From positions 9,488,501 to 9,552,500 of the forward strand of contig OZ017799.1 of the NCBI GenBank assembly GCA_963969395.1: a DNA stretch of 64,000 nucleotides. The letters are read 5' to 3'. Source of the DNA: Pseudoscleropodium purum. Its lineage: Eukaryota; Streptophyta; Bryopsida; Hypnales; Brachytheciaceae. The notes beneath the pieces are model-generated. The model had not been told where the DNA came from. It ran no database searches and saw only the letters and a program-made list of their open reading frames with translations. The position numbers and the translations under genes were made by a program. Positions 37,610-50,800 of this stretch are shown piece after piece. Each line of letters starts with the position of its first letter. The first letter of the stretch is position 1.

Positions 37610-39270
37610 TACATTCAAGTTGAAAAGCAATTTTCTTTTGTAAATAATTTTTCAAAATTGGTCCCTTTAGGCCTTCATGTACCCAATTCTATAAGCATTT
37701 TGTAGATCATAAGTCAAAAACAAATTCAATAAATGTTACTTTGAAGTCACCTTATCTTGAAAAATTGAAATGCACCATTTAAAAATTTATTTAAGTTGAA
37801 AAATTTAGACATGCTTGTATTAGAATTGCAAGATTTTTGAGCCCCATAATTTTCATCTAGGATTTAAAGATTATATGCCATTTGATGGGTTTGAACTTTA
37901 AAGTGTGTTACATTAGATTATGCCTCCTTGTTTTTTAATACTATAAATTTGCAAAATATTGCAAGATCATTAGTTCAAACTTTAAGAAACTTCAAATTAA
38001 GAAGCTAGAAAATAGAATAAAGAACTCAAATTCTACAAATAAAAATTTATAAATTTGTTGATTTGAAAAAAAATCCAAATTTGAAAATTTGAAAATACAC
38101 ATAATTCAAATTTAAGAACAACAAATTCATATTTCACACTATACAAAAGAACAAATTACAAGTTTTCAAATTTCAATCAAGATGTTTAATCCCTAAAGGA
38201 CTAGGGTAGTTCAAATTTCCAAAATTGTGGATATGTATTACACAATGCAACTTAGAAAAAGAATTTCATGATGACTCTCAAATTACAATTGTAAAATATG
38301 ATCCATAGATCATAACCATATGGCTAAACAACTAGATCAATTGTTACTCAAACCAATATATATATATATTTGTAATAATATTTGAAGTCAAAAATTGAAT
38401 ATAGATTAAATATTTGTCATTTTTGTAAGAATCTTTTCCATCTAAGTTTAAAATGCTAAGTTCTTATCATGATAATTTTTGAAGATTTAAATTTTTTTTA
38501 TTTTTTTATTCAAGTTATTTTTGAGGGGTCATTTTTTGAACTAAATTTTTTTTTTTGAGGCCACTCTTTAGATTGTAAAATCATTGCAAAAAAAAATCTT
38601 CAAGAAAAATAGATGAACAAATGCATTTTTGTATATTTGAAATGTATTTATATTCATTTGTTATTTAAAATTTAAACTCTTGTCTTTTAGGGATGAGAGA
38701 TTTTAGACTTTAAGATTTTATAGTTTCAAAATTTCAATATCTTGAATTATCACGTTGTACTAAGAAAAGTCAAATCTTTATACCTATTCCTAAATAGACC
38801 AAATTTATATGCCTTACACTACAAAAAATGAAAACATAAAATCATTATGGCACTAACGGCAAAAATTCTTTATAAAAAAGTTAGTGTCCTATAATAAATC
38901 TCCTATTGAAAAACAAAATGTGAACTACAAATTCTATAAGTTTGATATTTAGGTAGAAAATTTAGAAAAAAAGAATTAAAAAAATTTAGAGCATTTCCCA
39001 TTCAAACTTCAAAATGCATAAGTAATTCAAGACAAATTATAAAATATAAGAATCAAGTGGGTAACCAACAATTTTACTTCTCTTTAAGAAAAAACTATGT
39101 ATTTTCTTCTAAGTGTACAAATCTATTAAAAATCCAAATCAATGTTTATAAAGATACTATATAGACATTCTACCTTGTTACTAATCTTTCTATAAAATAT
39201 AATACTTATGCCACAAATCACCTTGTAGTGCATTTTCTATTTAGATTTGCTACAAACCAATATTAATATA
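37610..39270. other. AT-rich intergenic DNA
   Basis: Very AT-rich; no gene or bounded element recognised. Confidence 0.5.
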
Positions 39271-39279
39271 TGATTTTAA

Positions 39280-40210
39280 CCCAGAAAGAATCAAGCTACA
39301 TTTTTGGCTACATAGAAATTTTAGGCAGGTGCGTGTGATTACAGATTTCTATATTTTTAGCTCAAATTTTAACAAAAAGTGGCAGCAAGGAATGTCTTTC
39401 ATATGCACAAAATTTCATGCAATTTGGAAATAGGAGTCAAAAGTTATAGCCTAATATGTTACTTTTTTTCTCTCGTAAATGGGTAGTTTGGGTAGATTAG
39501 AAAAAATCACTTTTTTCACAAACAAAATTTTGAAATTGTTTTTATTTATTTTTATATATATAGAAAGCTTTGAATCAATCTATTTTGATCAATCAGTCAA
39601 AATTTATGAAGATTTTTTGTTTGCAGGTAGTTATGGATTTCCTACTCTAAAATAACCTTTGAAATCCTTTATCTTATTCAATTTTCAATATTTTTGGAAA
39701 TTAAAAAAAAATCATAGGATGTAGATTACTTATTACTACATTTCAACAATTTGGATTAGCATTTTTCAATTCCATAATTAAATTCTTAATAATTTAGTAT
39801 TTTGAATTATTTGTTACTAGTATCTACTTATTATTTTTTTTTCCTATATGTTGTACAATACAATTCCAAATAATCTGAAAATTTTCAAGCATGTGGACAA
39901 ATTTTTTTGTAAAAGAATCCAAACAAGCACCACCATTTTGGTCATTTTTCATAGAAAAGTGAGCTTGTGAAGTGAAGCTGGCCTATTTTTTGTACGGCCC
40001 CAAAAATAATTTTAGTGAATTTGAATGCTTTTATCTTGCAATCTAGACAGTAGAAATTTCTGAAATTCTTCCTACAGATTTTCAAGTCAGCATACTATAA
40101 GATCTTATGGATACATATGTCACAAATTTTTAAAAGAAAATTGGGATTTGTACAAAAAATGGCAGTTTTTGAGCATTTTTGGTGATTATATAGTTATGAA
40201 ACTTTAGAGG
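39280..40210 (+). mobile_element. TTAA-family element, full-length copy
   Basis: 931 bp between TTAA at 39276-39279 and TTAA at 40211-40214. The left end is CCCAGAAAGAATCAAGC, slightly diverged, and the right end is GAAACTTTAGAGG. The interior has all family landmarks in order: TCAAAAGTTATAGCC, TTTTGATCAATCAGTC, TTTGCAGGTAGTTATGG, ATAGGATGTAGATT, CTTGTGAAGTGAAGC and AAGATCTTATGG. No ORF of useful length. Confidence 0.8.
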
Positions 40211-40214
40211 TTAA

Positions 40215-42695
40215 ATACTATTGTAAGAATAAAATGATAAAATTCTTTTGATTTATATGTTACAAATAGGACTTTAAAATTTTAATTTTTGAAGTTCTAG
40301 TCTTACTACGTGGTCTAAAAATATAAGATTTTAGTATTTAGGACATGAAACTTCAATTCAACCTTTTTTAATATAAAAATTTGTTACATGTTCTTTAAAA
40401 AATTATTTTTATATGTATCAAAACAAAATTGGATTGTGTTTCAAATATCTTTTCATTCTTCATTCTATTCAACATAGATTTAGAATCCTTCTTTGATTGG
40501 TTATATCATGCATATTTTGAAAATAGGTGTATCTATTATAAGCAAATAAAATAGGTCAAAATGCAAATCAAAATGTATAAAACATTTACATTTTAGTTAC
40601 ACTAGCATATTATAAATTTTTTGAATGAAATTCCCTATAACAAAACCATTGTATGACTTTGCCTTGAATGTAATGAATGTAAGTGGTCCTTGTATTTGGA
40701 GTATCATTCTAAAAAAAACTAAAGAAAGTATATCAAAATAATTGTAAATTTAAATCCAAAAATATATAAAATGTCCTTAACATTATTTATTTAGGTTGTA
40801 ATTGAAACAAGAAATGTAACAAATCATTCAATTTTATAAATATTTCAAATTTTCAAGTAAACTAAAAACTAAACTTTGTAAAATGTATTTTTCCTTACTA
40901 TTTAGACTCAGCTTCAACAAATGTTATCTCAAGAGCTCAAATTAAAGCTGAATAGAAGTCATTTTGAAAAATGATGAAATAAGGTCCATTGTACAAGCAA
41001 GATTTAAAATTTTTATTTATTTTTGACAATGATATAAGTGACTTGAAATGTATTTTCTAGTAAGTATATTAGCCTTGTATCAATCATAAAATCTTTAGCA
41101 AGACTATTACTATTAAAGTATATAGTTATTTTGTAAGCAATTTCTATACATCCTAGACTAGTAGTTTAAAGAGTTTGACTTGAAGTAGAAAATTGGTCTC
41201 AATTATAGAAATATTTGTAAGGTGATAGATGTTAATTATGTCTCCACCCTCAATTATGTCTTGTAGGATTTGCTAGAGTGTTATCAATAGGATCCTAAAA
41301 GTTTCAAACCCTAAAGTTCCATCACTAAATTTTACTAAAAACTAGTACTTAATTTTCGTTTTTAGTTTAAATAGCAAAAATGAAGAAAACAAGTTAATGT
41401 TGCATATCCAAATATAAATCTAGAACTAAACTATTGTGAAAAGTGTTGAAGAAGTTCAAGAAACCTTAACCTTGTAGAATACAAAATATTGACATGGAAA
41501 GTGAAAATAATTGCTTCATTTTGCATGTTGTACTAGTTTAAAAGACTTTGAATATGTGTAACTTAAATTTTTTTGCACTATTTATTTTCAAAATCAATTT
41601 TTTTGTATTAGAAAAAAGAGTTTATAATCTTCAAAAAATATAAAAAATGATTCTTTAAAAATTGTTAAGTAGAAGTACATATGAGACAAATGGAAAATCT
41701 AAATTGTTGATGTTTCTAAATTGAATTGAAATAAGTCAAATTCAATGAAGAGATTGCTCTAGTAAGCAATCTAACCTATATAAACTATTTTTTTAATTAT
41801 AAAAATTTAGATAAAAAATGAACATTGTCTAATATTTTAAAGAAACACTCTCATTGACCACATTGCAAGAGTCTTTATAACTTTCTTATCACTAATCCAA
41901 ATGGAATGCATTAAAAGCCTTCCAAGTAGACATAACTATATCCTATAAGAAAAAATATATTAAATTATATTTTCTAAATCTTGTTTTTTTATGCTACTAG
42001 ATTCAATAATATTTGTTTTATGTTGTATAACTTTTCCTCCTAGATACCAATTCAAATAGAAACTATATCTATAACATGGAGACAATAAACAATCATTTTC
42101 CAACAATACCTCCCTACACCAACCTTCACAAAACACGAGAATCAAAGAAATAAAGCAAGATTTTTGTTCATCATTTTGGAGAAGTAGCTAGTTGCTATTT
42201 CTTCAACACGCATGTGTAAATACTTGGACACTTGATACTTGATGATATCTATTCAAAGCTAGCTGATACCTACAATAGGTAAAATTTGTCTACTGGTCTT
42301 GAAGTACAACAATAATTTGAATATTTTGACAGGAAAAAACCAAAAAATTTCTTTACAAAACATAGCCAATTGGCTTGAACTGTACATAAAAAGCAGAGGA
42401 TCTTAGCATGTAAAGATTTTTTTTTCCAGCATTCAACCTAGATATATATATATATATTTTGACTTTACTATAAAAACATTTTGTGACCTCTTTTTAAAAG
42501 TTTTAAAAAGTTTTTTTAATTTGTTTTTTTTCAGTTTTTTCGGGTGCAAATGAAAGGATATGGAAGTTACAGAAGTTGCTTGGAACTGCCTCTTATGAGG
42601 GCAGAGAAGATTGACTGGCAGCATCTTAGAAGCAGTCCAATAAGGGACATGCTCCGATTGACATTAAAAATCTGTTTTAACTTATTCACTTTGAA
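40215..42695. other. AT-rich intergenic DNA
   Basis: No gene or bounded element. Short TA-run at 42443-42459. Confidence 0.5.
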
Positions 42696-42701
42696 AGATG
42701 A

Positions 42702-43042
42702 GCTTATAATACGGTAGGAGGTCCATAAATGCACCATTCAAGAGCTGGAACTAATTTTGGGGAGGTGAAACTTCTTGAAATATTTTTCAGTAAATTTTCC
42801 TTGAAAGACAAGAGGAATTGGCATGTAACCCAAGTCATTTCATATTTTTTGGAGCTTTCTGGAATTAGTTATGACAATTAGAAGTTGAAATGGAGTAGGG
42901 CTCCAAAAGCGACCACCTCCTAAAATGTACATGGCTTGTACATTACTGAAGGCTACAAAAAAGAAACATCTACATATAGTGTACATTTGAGGAGGTGGAT
43001 GTTGCTAGAGTCTGCACTTTTAGAACCTCCTACCTTATAAGC
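42702..43042. mobile_element. Foldback/MITE-like element with GGTAGGAGG termini
   Basis: The left terminus GCTTATAATACGGTAGGAGG pairs with the right terminus, whose reverse complement reads GCTTATAAGGTAGGAGG. The core 9-mers lie at 42713-42721 and 43026-43034. A second hairpin is nested inside: CCACCTCCTAAAATGTACAT near 42917 pairs with ATGTACATTTGAGGAGGTGG-like sequence near 42985. No ORF. Superfamily unclear. Confidence 0.65.
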
Positions 43043-43044
43043 AA

Positions 43045-45095
43045 AAGTGAAATTCATTCATATGCAAAGAACAAGATTAATTATCTCTCTCTATATTTAT
43101 ATCTATTTTTTGCAATGAATCTAACATTGCTTACCAACAAGGTATGGTCCTTTTTGCATCCCTGAAAAGGAGATTGGACCATAGTGAACAAAATTGTCTT
43201 ATATGCTTACCCCAATCTTTAATTTAATTAATAAATCCCTCCTAGAAATTTAGCAAAGCATGATATTTTCCTAAAATGGGGAAGACTATTGTTTAGTTAT
43301 ACAATGTTATGGAAGTTATAGAAGGTGTAATAGAAGGTGTATATGACAAGTGTTTGCAATAGCACAAATAGTACGTCACATTGTTAAAATATGTTGGAGT
43401 TGGCCACATGTTAGTGTTAGAATCATACACACGGGTAATTGCAAGAACATGTACTATTTTTTGCCAAACTTTGTGTGCTAATTTGTTTTTCAAGTACAAC
43501 TTGGAGAATAAAGATCCAATAGAGTTGAAACTAATGGTGAAGATGGATATGACTATTTCAAATCTATATCAATAAAAAAAAAAATTTAATTTATAACAGT
43601 AGAAAATATTGATGATTGAAAGTATACTGCACTTGTGGTTTTAGGAGTTTGGTGAGTTAAGGAGTAACCATTTTAAGAAATTTGAAGAAGATGGTCTTCT
43701 ATTAGCTTTATTTATTTTTCTTGAAATTTTGCACTTTGTTATTTTTCCTACTTAGAGAATGATTTTAGAATGATTTTCTTTCTAAGGTACAATCTTTGTA
43801 ATGGCATAAGTATACAATGGCCATATTTTTCTACTTTAAAAAAAGACTTTTCAAGTATCATGAAAAAACTGAGATCTTTTTATTTAAGTTTTTTCCCAAA
43901 AATTTTCAAGTATTCTAGGAAAAAAATCACAAATTATAATATCATATAAAACATGTAGGAATCCTACAATTTCAATGCATTTTTTTGTAAGGATATTTTA
44001 ACATTCAAAGTGATGAAATAATTTGTGTATTAATAGGGAGTTGACATCAAAAGATAAAATAGTGGGATTATTTTCCCTTCTATTTTATTCGAGTTACCTT
44101 GAACTTTTTAAAGACATAAAAAAGTACTCTCCCTTGGAGAGTCATTTAGTGTAAATGTACCCCTACCATAGTAAATAAGATTAGTGCTTTTCACTTCTAA
44201 AAATCATCATTAGTTCTACAAAGCTTCAAAAATACTATAGCAAGGTTCATCTATGTTCATTTCAATTTGTCTTTGACCAAATAATCACTTGGTATTCTAT
44301 TAAGTATAATAATTCAAAATAAAGTGCCAATAGCCTTCAAGTAATGGGACCTTATTGCGACCTTTATCCCAAGTAAGCACTATATATTTTTGCTTTAAAT
44401 GTACAAAGGGTGAAAAGCCTTAGGTTTCTTTTGGATGGAACAACAATAAGTAGTGCTTTGAATAATTTGAGGTTTATCCATACAATGTCCAATTATTTAT
44501 ATAAGGATGCATTGAAATCATATTTCAATTGCCCAAATAAAGGCACAATAAATTTTCTATTCTAACAATAGTAACCATATTTTATTTTTTATATTTTTAA
44601 ATCCATAATATCATATATTATTTTTAGCAATATACTGCACAAGAAGAATTTAAAGAAACAAAAACCAAAATAGTTGATAAATATTCTAAATTATATAATT
44701 GATTGAAATTGAAAAAAAAAACACTAAAATAATTTCAAGTAGGATGTTGTGGCCTCATTTGTATGAATATGTGTACCTATATTTGGATGAATAAATGGCA
44801 TTTTGTGAATACTCATATTAATCTATGTAGTTGTGTACTAAATAACTAAACTAGGGTCATTAGGGCTAATTTGCTTATTGAATATAACATTCTCTTCCAA
44901 GGTAGATCAAGACCATCCAATTTTGATTAAAGATCTATATTTATCTCAAGAATGTAGAAATAATGGAGTTATGAACTTGATAGCTAAAGGGGAGCTATTA
45001 GGCTAGAGTTAATTATTTGACAAATTAACTTTCTTGTCCAAACTAGACCAAAATATATGAAGAGTGCCAAATCTTGGAGAATTTGCAATGTTCTC
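43045..45095. other. AT-rich intergenic DNA
   Basis: No gene or bounded element recognised. Confidence 0.5.
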
Positions 45096-45099
45096 AAAG

Positions 45100-45985
45100 A
45101 ATGTGGATAGAATAGGGTCTTGACTCCTCTACACCTTGATTTTCTTCTTTCAACTGCATCATGTCATGTGATAGAATAGGTAACAGGAGAGAAACCACCC
45201 TCTTCTTTTCCAACTAAATTGTATTATGTGGCAATGAATGTGATAGGAAACCATCACTATTGTAAGTAGATTCACCACTACAATCTAGGTTGTAAACCTA
45301 TATTGTTGTTGAAACCCAGGATACAAAGACACTTCATTAGACAACTTCCACATTGAACATCAAATTTGTTATTTCTCCTTTGTTTTGACCAGCTAAAGGG
45401 CATTGTTGGTACAACAAAAATGATTCATATATAACATTCTACATTGTTTAGTTGTATACCTTCTCATATAACTTGAAGCAGAGTTAGGTTTATATATATC
45501 TAAGAATGAATGTTCCTTTAATGGAGGAGGTGACTACCCCTGTTCTTTTCCAATTGAAGGCGATATTTGGTGCCAAGAAAGAACTTTGACTCCAAACCAC
45601 CTTCCTCTTTTCAAATTGAATTGTAATGTGACTAGAGAGAACTTTGACTCTAAACTATCCTCTTCCTTTCCGACTTAATTGTACTATGTGGTAGTGAACT
45701 GTGCTATTGTAAATAGATTCACCACCACAATCAAGGTTGCAAAACTTTACTATTATGGAAATCCAAGATACAAAGACATCTCATTAGACAACTTCCACAT
45801 TGCATATCAAATTTGTACTTTCCCTGTTGTCTTGACCAAGGGCATTGTTGGTACAACAAAAATGATTGCTACATAACACTCTACATTGGTCAGTTATATA
45901 TCTTCCCAATATACTTGAAATAAAGTTAGGCATATATCTAAGATTGAATGCTCCTCCAATGGATGAGGTGACCTCCCACAACTCC
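45100..45985. repeat. Tandem duplication of about 440 bp
   Basis: GGGCATTGTTGGTACAACAA occurs at 45398 and 45840. Flanking blocks repeat in the same order: CTCTTC.TTTCC(A/G)ACT.AATTGTA, GTA(A)GATTCACCAC(T/C)ACAATC, GACAACTTCCACATTG, and TCTAAGA.TGAATG.TCC...ATGGA.GAGGTGAC. Divergence between units is moderate, and ORFs are not conserved between them. Confidence 0.8.
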
Positions 45986-45999
45986 CACAAATAATAATT

Positions 46000-47846
46000 C
46001 CTTGCTTAGAGTCTCTATTCTTTTAACCATCTTCTCTGTTTTTGAGCGCCACTTGCTCTAAAACTAAGCTTAACCACGTCGTTTAAGAACTGAATGATGT
46101 GAGTTACATGTGAATTTGACGTAAACACATGTGAGAAAGCAATATAAAAAATCGCAGAGGCAGTCATATTCAGCTACAGTCAAAGCTGAGTGTAATCGTT
46201 CGGTGCCATCCTTCACTAAGCCTAGAGTTTCCATTACTAGCAGCGTTAAGTTTGCAAATTGCTTGCTAGCTTGCCAGTCCCACTGCATAGAGAAGCCTCC
46301 AAGGCGTTTTTTCTTTCTGCTTTGATATTCCCACACTGCATGCATTGTTCCTGCTCCGTTGGAAAGCGTGGAAGATATTTCTTGGCGTAATTGCTGGCCA
46401 GGGGACGACGTTTCGACTGATCATTCAATTCGCACACAACGTAAGCTAGTGCCTGGAGGTCGGAACTTCCTTGCAGTGCCCTCCCGCCCGCCAGCCCGCC
46501 CGGAATTGCAATTGGCTTTGAATTTGGACCATTTGGCGTTTTCGGTTATGTGTCCACTGTGCAGTCATGGCGTCTCAGCTTCTCTAGCTAGGGCGACTAC
46601 CCTGCAATTGTAGCTATGCAATTTGGCTAGCAGGTGATCTTTTCAGTCACTCAGGATCATTGGTATTCTTGCAGAGAAATACTGCATCCGACTAGCCCTG
46701 TTCTGTGTCTAAGTAGACCTCCGCTTCGCTGCAAACAGAGTGACGAGCTTGTGGATAACTCCCTTCTTGCTGATCACTGACTCTGGCTCTTTAGAACTCG
46801 GTGGCCGCAGACACCTTGTTTGAAACTCTGCTGTGAGTGAGGTATGAAGGCGCTGAATTTTGCTGACTTCAGAACTATCGAATTTGCATCAGTATGTGGG
46901 AGTGTGCTTTCACTGGGAGATCGTTGGTATAGAGCAATGGAGGGATCTATCTGAGTGCAAGAGCCTATTTTATCACTATGTGTGAATTTGTTGTGCAATT
47001 GCAAAGTGAGCGAGGTTGCAGACCGAAGTTATTCTTCAAAGATCAGTAGAAGTAGATATTAAGCCAAGTCAAACTTTCGCTAATTGACGGCCAACCGAGT
47101 GTTCAGTTGGAGAGAGGAGTTGCTGTTGTTCAGTGTAGGAGAAAGAATCGTGTCTCTAAAGGTTTTGGTACCCATTCCGGCCTCTTGGAGGTAAGATGTA
47201 ATTAGGCTGAAATTCCTAATTAGGTCTGACCCATTCGACTGATCTCTCACAGATTCGCGTGTGCTCATGTCGTACACTTTCCAAAAGAACGTATATATCA
47301 CCTGAGAAGACACGCAAAGAACACTCGAGGCTAGTTTAGAAAGCAGCTCCAATACACACCCAGACGCAATCAGCTGATTGCAGAGTCTCACTTCAAACGT
47401 TAGGTTATGTTGTGGTCAAATTTCTCACCATTGAAAAGCTAGAACCAAGAAATACTTGGGTTGTGATTAGTGCACTTCCACTTTTCCAATATACTCTGCT
47501 TCATTTGGATTCTACCCCCGGAAAAAAGAACCCAAAAAATTTAGGTTGAGGTACCCGGAGCCTGATCAGTACGTTTCGCACACTCGAATCTGCTTCAATT
47601 GGGAACCTTAGGTCGAGGACATGAAACCGAGGTCGTTTGTTTCAACACGTCACCAAACCCTCGCGCGCATCCACCCCAGATATGGATTCAATCCTACTGT
47701 AGCTCCGCCCCGGCTTCGACTGTAGCTAGAATAGGGTTCGTTTTTCGAGAGTGGGTTCAAATTTCTGATGCACGTATTAATTACATACTGTATGTGTGTC
47801 CTACATTTCCATGGCAGAAATTTTTGCGGTTGCATCGAAAGCATAG
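46000..47846 (+). promoter_or_regulatory. Upstream region and leader of the 47847 gene
   Basis: Composition shifts from AT-rich repeats to near-balanced, low-repeat DNA at about 46030, as expected for the promoter and 5' untranslated sequence of a plant gene. Short ORFs exist on both strands, but none shows a domain or a splice pattern that chains to another. The transcription start cannot be located. An independent non-coding transcript here is possible. Confidence 0.4.
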
Positions 47847-50800
47847 ATGTCCCAGCAGCAGGACGACGCCCACCGATCCACCATGGATACGTACCCTTCC
47901 GTGGGCCGCTTCAGCAACGACCACAAAGTGTCGCTCCATACGAAAGGCTCCTCCGCCAAGTTTAGCGACTTCGACCGCCTCAAGAGCATGGAAAAGCCGC
48001 GTACCGTGCCTGCCCCGCCGTCCTCCCATCACCAGCCATCGCCGCAGCCGCGCCCGGCAACGGACATTGTAGATCTAAGAACGGCTGCTGGCCATCTATG
48101 GAAGGTACGTGGGCGGCATCCTAGCGCTGAGCCCTAATAAGCTTACGGTAACTTAGTCTTGCTTGCCTGCCTCCTTTGCCTTACTACTGTTGTGTGAGTT
48201 TGAGGTTAGGTCGAATGTCCCGTTGTTGTGGAATGCCGGGCTGGTCACTATTGAAATCATCCTTTTGGGTATCGTGTGAGTCATTTGCTTAGAAAAACAA
48301 ACTAAGAGCTGGCATTCACTTATTAGAGGACTCAAACTACTGTGCAAGATTTTTTTTCACACACTAAATTCTTATGATGAACATGTACACTTCTCTTCTT
48401 ACATAGAAGGATTCTTTGTCGTCCCCCCAACACCCCTAGGCCACTACGTCATTACATGGTACTTAATCTTCAATTCTTCATTCCATTTAATAATTTTTTC
48501 AATAATATTTTAATCGAGGTTTATGAAGGGGAATGCATGTTGCTCTTCAATCATTGGGTATTCCTCTTTCTCTCTCTTTCTATATATATTATATTGTAAT
48601 TCTAACCATGGTACATCTAAGTTGCCATACGGGTCTCATTGTGGGTCATAGTTTTTTATTTACACATGCCAAGTTAGATTAGGAAAAGATCTATATGGCA
48701 ATTTGGACTATAGTATTTGTGGATTTTCTCATAGGTCATTATATAGTTTCTACTATTGGATTTTCAACTAGTGTATTCTTGATTTTATAGGTACCATGGT
48801 TTTTAATGTTTTTCTAAAAGCTATAAATTACTATTCTACATCAGGTTTTGTTTATTATTAATCCAATTGATAATGCACAAATTTTTATTTGTCATTTAGT
48901 ATGATACTTGCTAATGGTTAAGAGTGTTAATGAAATTTATGTGTCACATTTAATTATAATTCTTTCATCATGGTCATAGTGCTTGAAATTGGATTCTAAT
49001 ACTACATCTAAATTCTTATATGATTTTCTACATCTTATCATACTTGAAACATTTAGGCATGTTGATTGTTATTTTACTTTTTTATCTCCATTATCCTTTT
49101 CTAACCATTATGTGCCATTGTGATATCTAAAGTATTTTTTTTAATTGTTTTTCAAAGTTAACAAAAATCAGGGTTGACATGACGTCTAGACGTCCGGGAC
49201 GTCCGGACGTGGACACTGTGTCCACAGCATCCGTTGACATTTGCGTCCCGGCAGACGTAGCATCCGCCCGATTACGGCCGTCCGATCGACGCGCGGATTG
49301 ATCTGGTCCGCACGATCTGGGCGTCCGCCTTGGGCCGTCCGCTTTTCGACGGCGATCAGGACGCTGCGTTCGCTAGTGTCCGGACGTTCGGAAAACGGAC
49401 GCTATTTTGGGGCGGACGTTGACATTCGTCAACCTTGACAAAAATGTTACATTCATTAATTGTTCGATGCTATTTTTGATAGAATTTTTTAAATTCATTA
49501 TAATTTTAAATTTGTAAGCACAAGTTCTAAAGTTATAGTTAATATGTTTAAGGATTTTTAAGACAATATTTCTTTATCCTCAAAGAAATATGTATTAGAC
49601 TTTATATTTTTAATCCAGTTTTGAAGAGTTTAAATGAATTTTTTAATTTTTAATTTTTTAATTTTTTAATTTTGAACTAAGCATGTAACTTTCTTCATCC
49701 AACTAATGGTATAAATTTTATTTTTCTTGATTTTATTTTTTATTTTATACTTCGATGATGTGATCAATGAAAATATTAGTTTTAAGATCATTGATCCTTT
49801 ATTTTAGACATATTCAAAAATTAGCAAAATTGTTACATCTTTTAACTTTTGAATGCCTTTTTGGGATAGGGTTATTATTTTAGATTATTTGATTCTGATA
49901 CTATTGTAGCATTTTACTATACTTTAGGAATTTTTTTCCATGTTTATTTATTTATCTTTGGTATTGTTTGCCACTTCTTCATTATAGTAAATTTTGGTTA
50001 TTGATGAATAGAGTATGATGATTTCAAATGCATTTTCAAAATTAATAATATGCTACATCCTTTGAATTTTGAACTTAGTTAGTCTTTGATAGAAATTTCT
50101 ATAGCCTCTAAATTTTTTTAGCAACTTATTATAAATGGAACATTTTTAGTTTATTTTATCAAGAATTTAAGCAAGATTGGCTAATTCCCTCCAAAAGCTC
50201 TTTGAAGGAAATTTGTTATTTATTTATTTTTTCTTGCCATTTGGCTACAATGAAATACTTTTCCATTCCCCAACATCTAAATAATGCTCTTGAATGACCT
50301 CTTGCATGACCAAATCATTAAGAAATAGTTGAAGGATTATTTGAGGCATTCAAGAGGATATGAAGGATTTTTTTACTTTAAGGGTTTCCATCTAAAGGAA
50401 GTCTAGGTTCTTTGTGTAGGTCCGTTGTAGGAAAAACCTTGAATGTGATTTCAACTATCAAAAAACCGTAAAATAATGTTAGAGTATCAAAAACTTACAC
50501 AACGACTTGAATTGGAATTTTTCTTAAAGTTACTAGTGGTCTCATCCAAAAAAAAATATCTCTTTTGACCACCAAGAAAGTTGGACCACAAAAGTGTAGC
50601 CAAGGATTCATCCATGAGATAGAATTCATATGTAAAGAATTATGAACCAAATAGAAGATGGTAAATTGAGAGACTTATCATAAGATGGTAACGAGACTAT
50701 CTTAAGGGCATTGTTGCAAAATAATGTGGCTTGTATATTATGTTGAGATGACTAAGGCAAAACAAATATGTTAATTACTATGTAATGCTATTCTATCAAA

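Noticed and set aside
47599..48072. 157-codon plus-strand ORF overlapping exon 1 of the 47847 gene in another frame
   Set aside because: It spans upstream leader sequence and overlaps the better-supported frame, which starts at an ATG directly after an in-frame stop and ends at a good donor that chains to exon 2.
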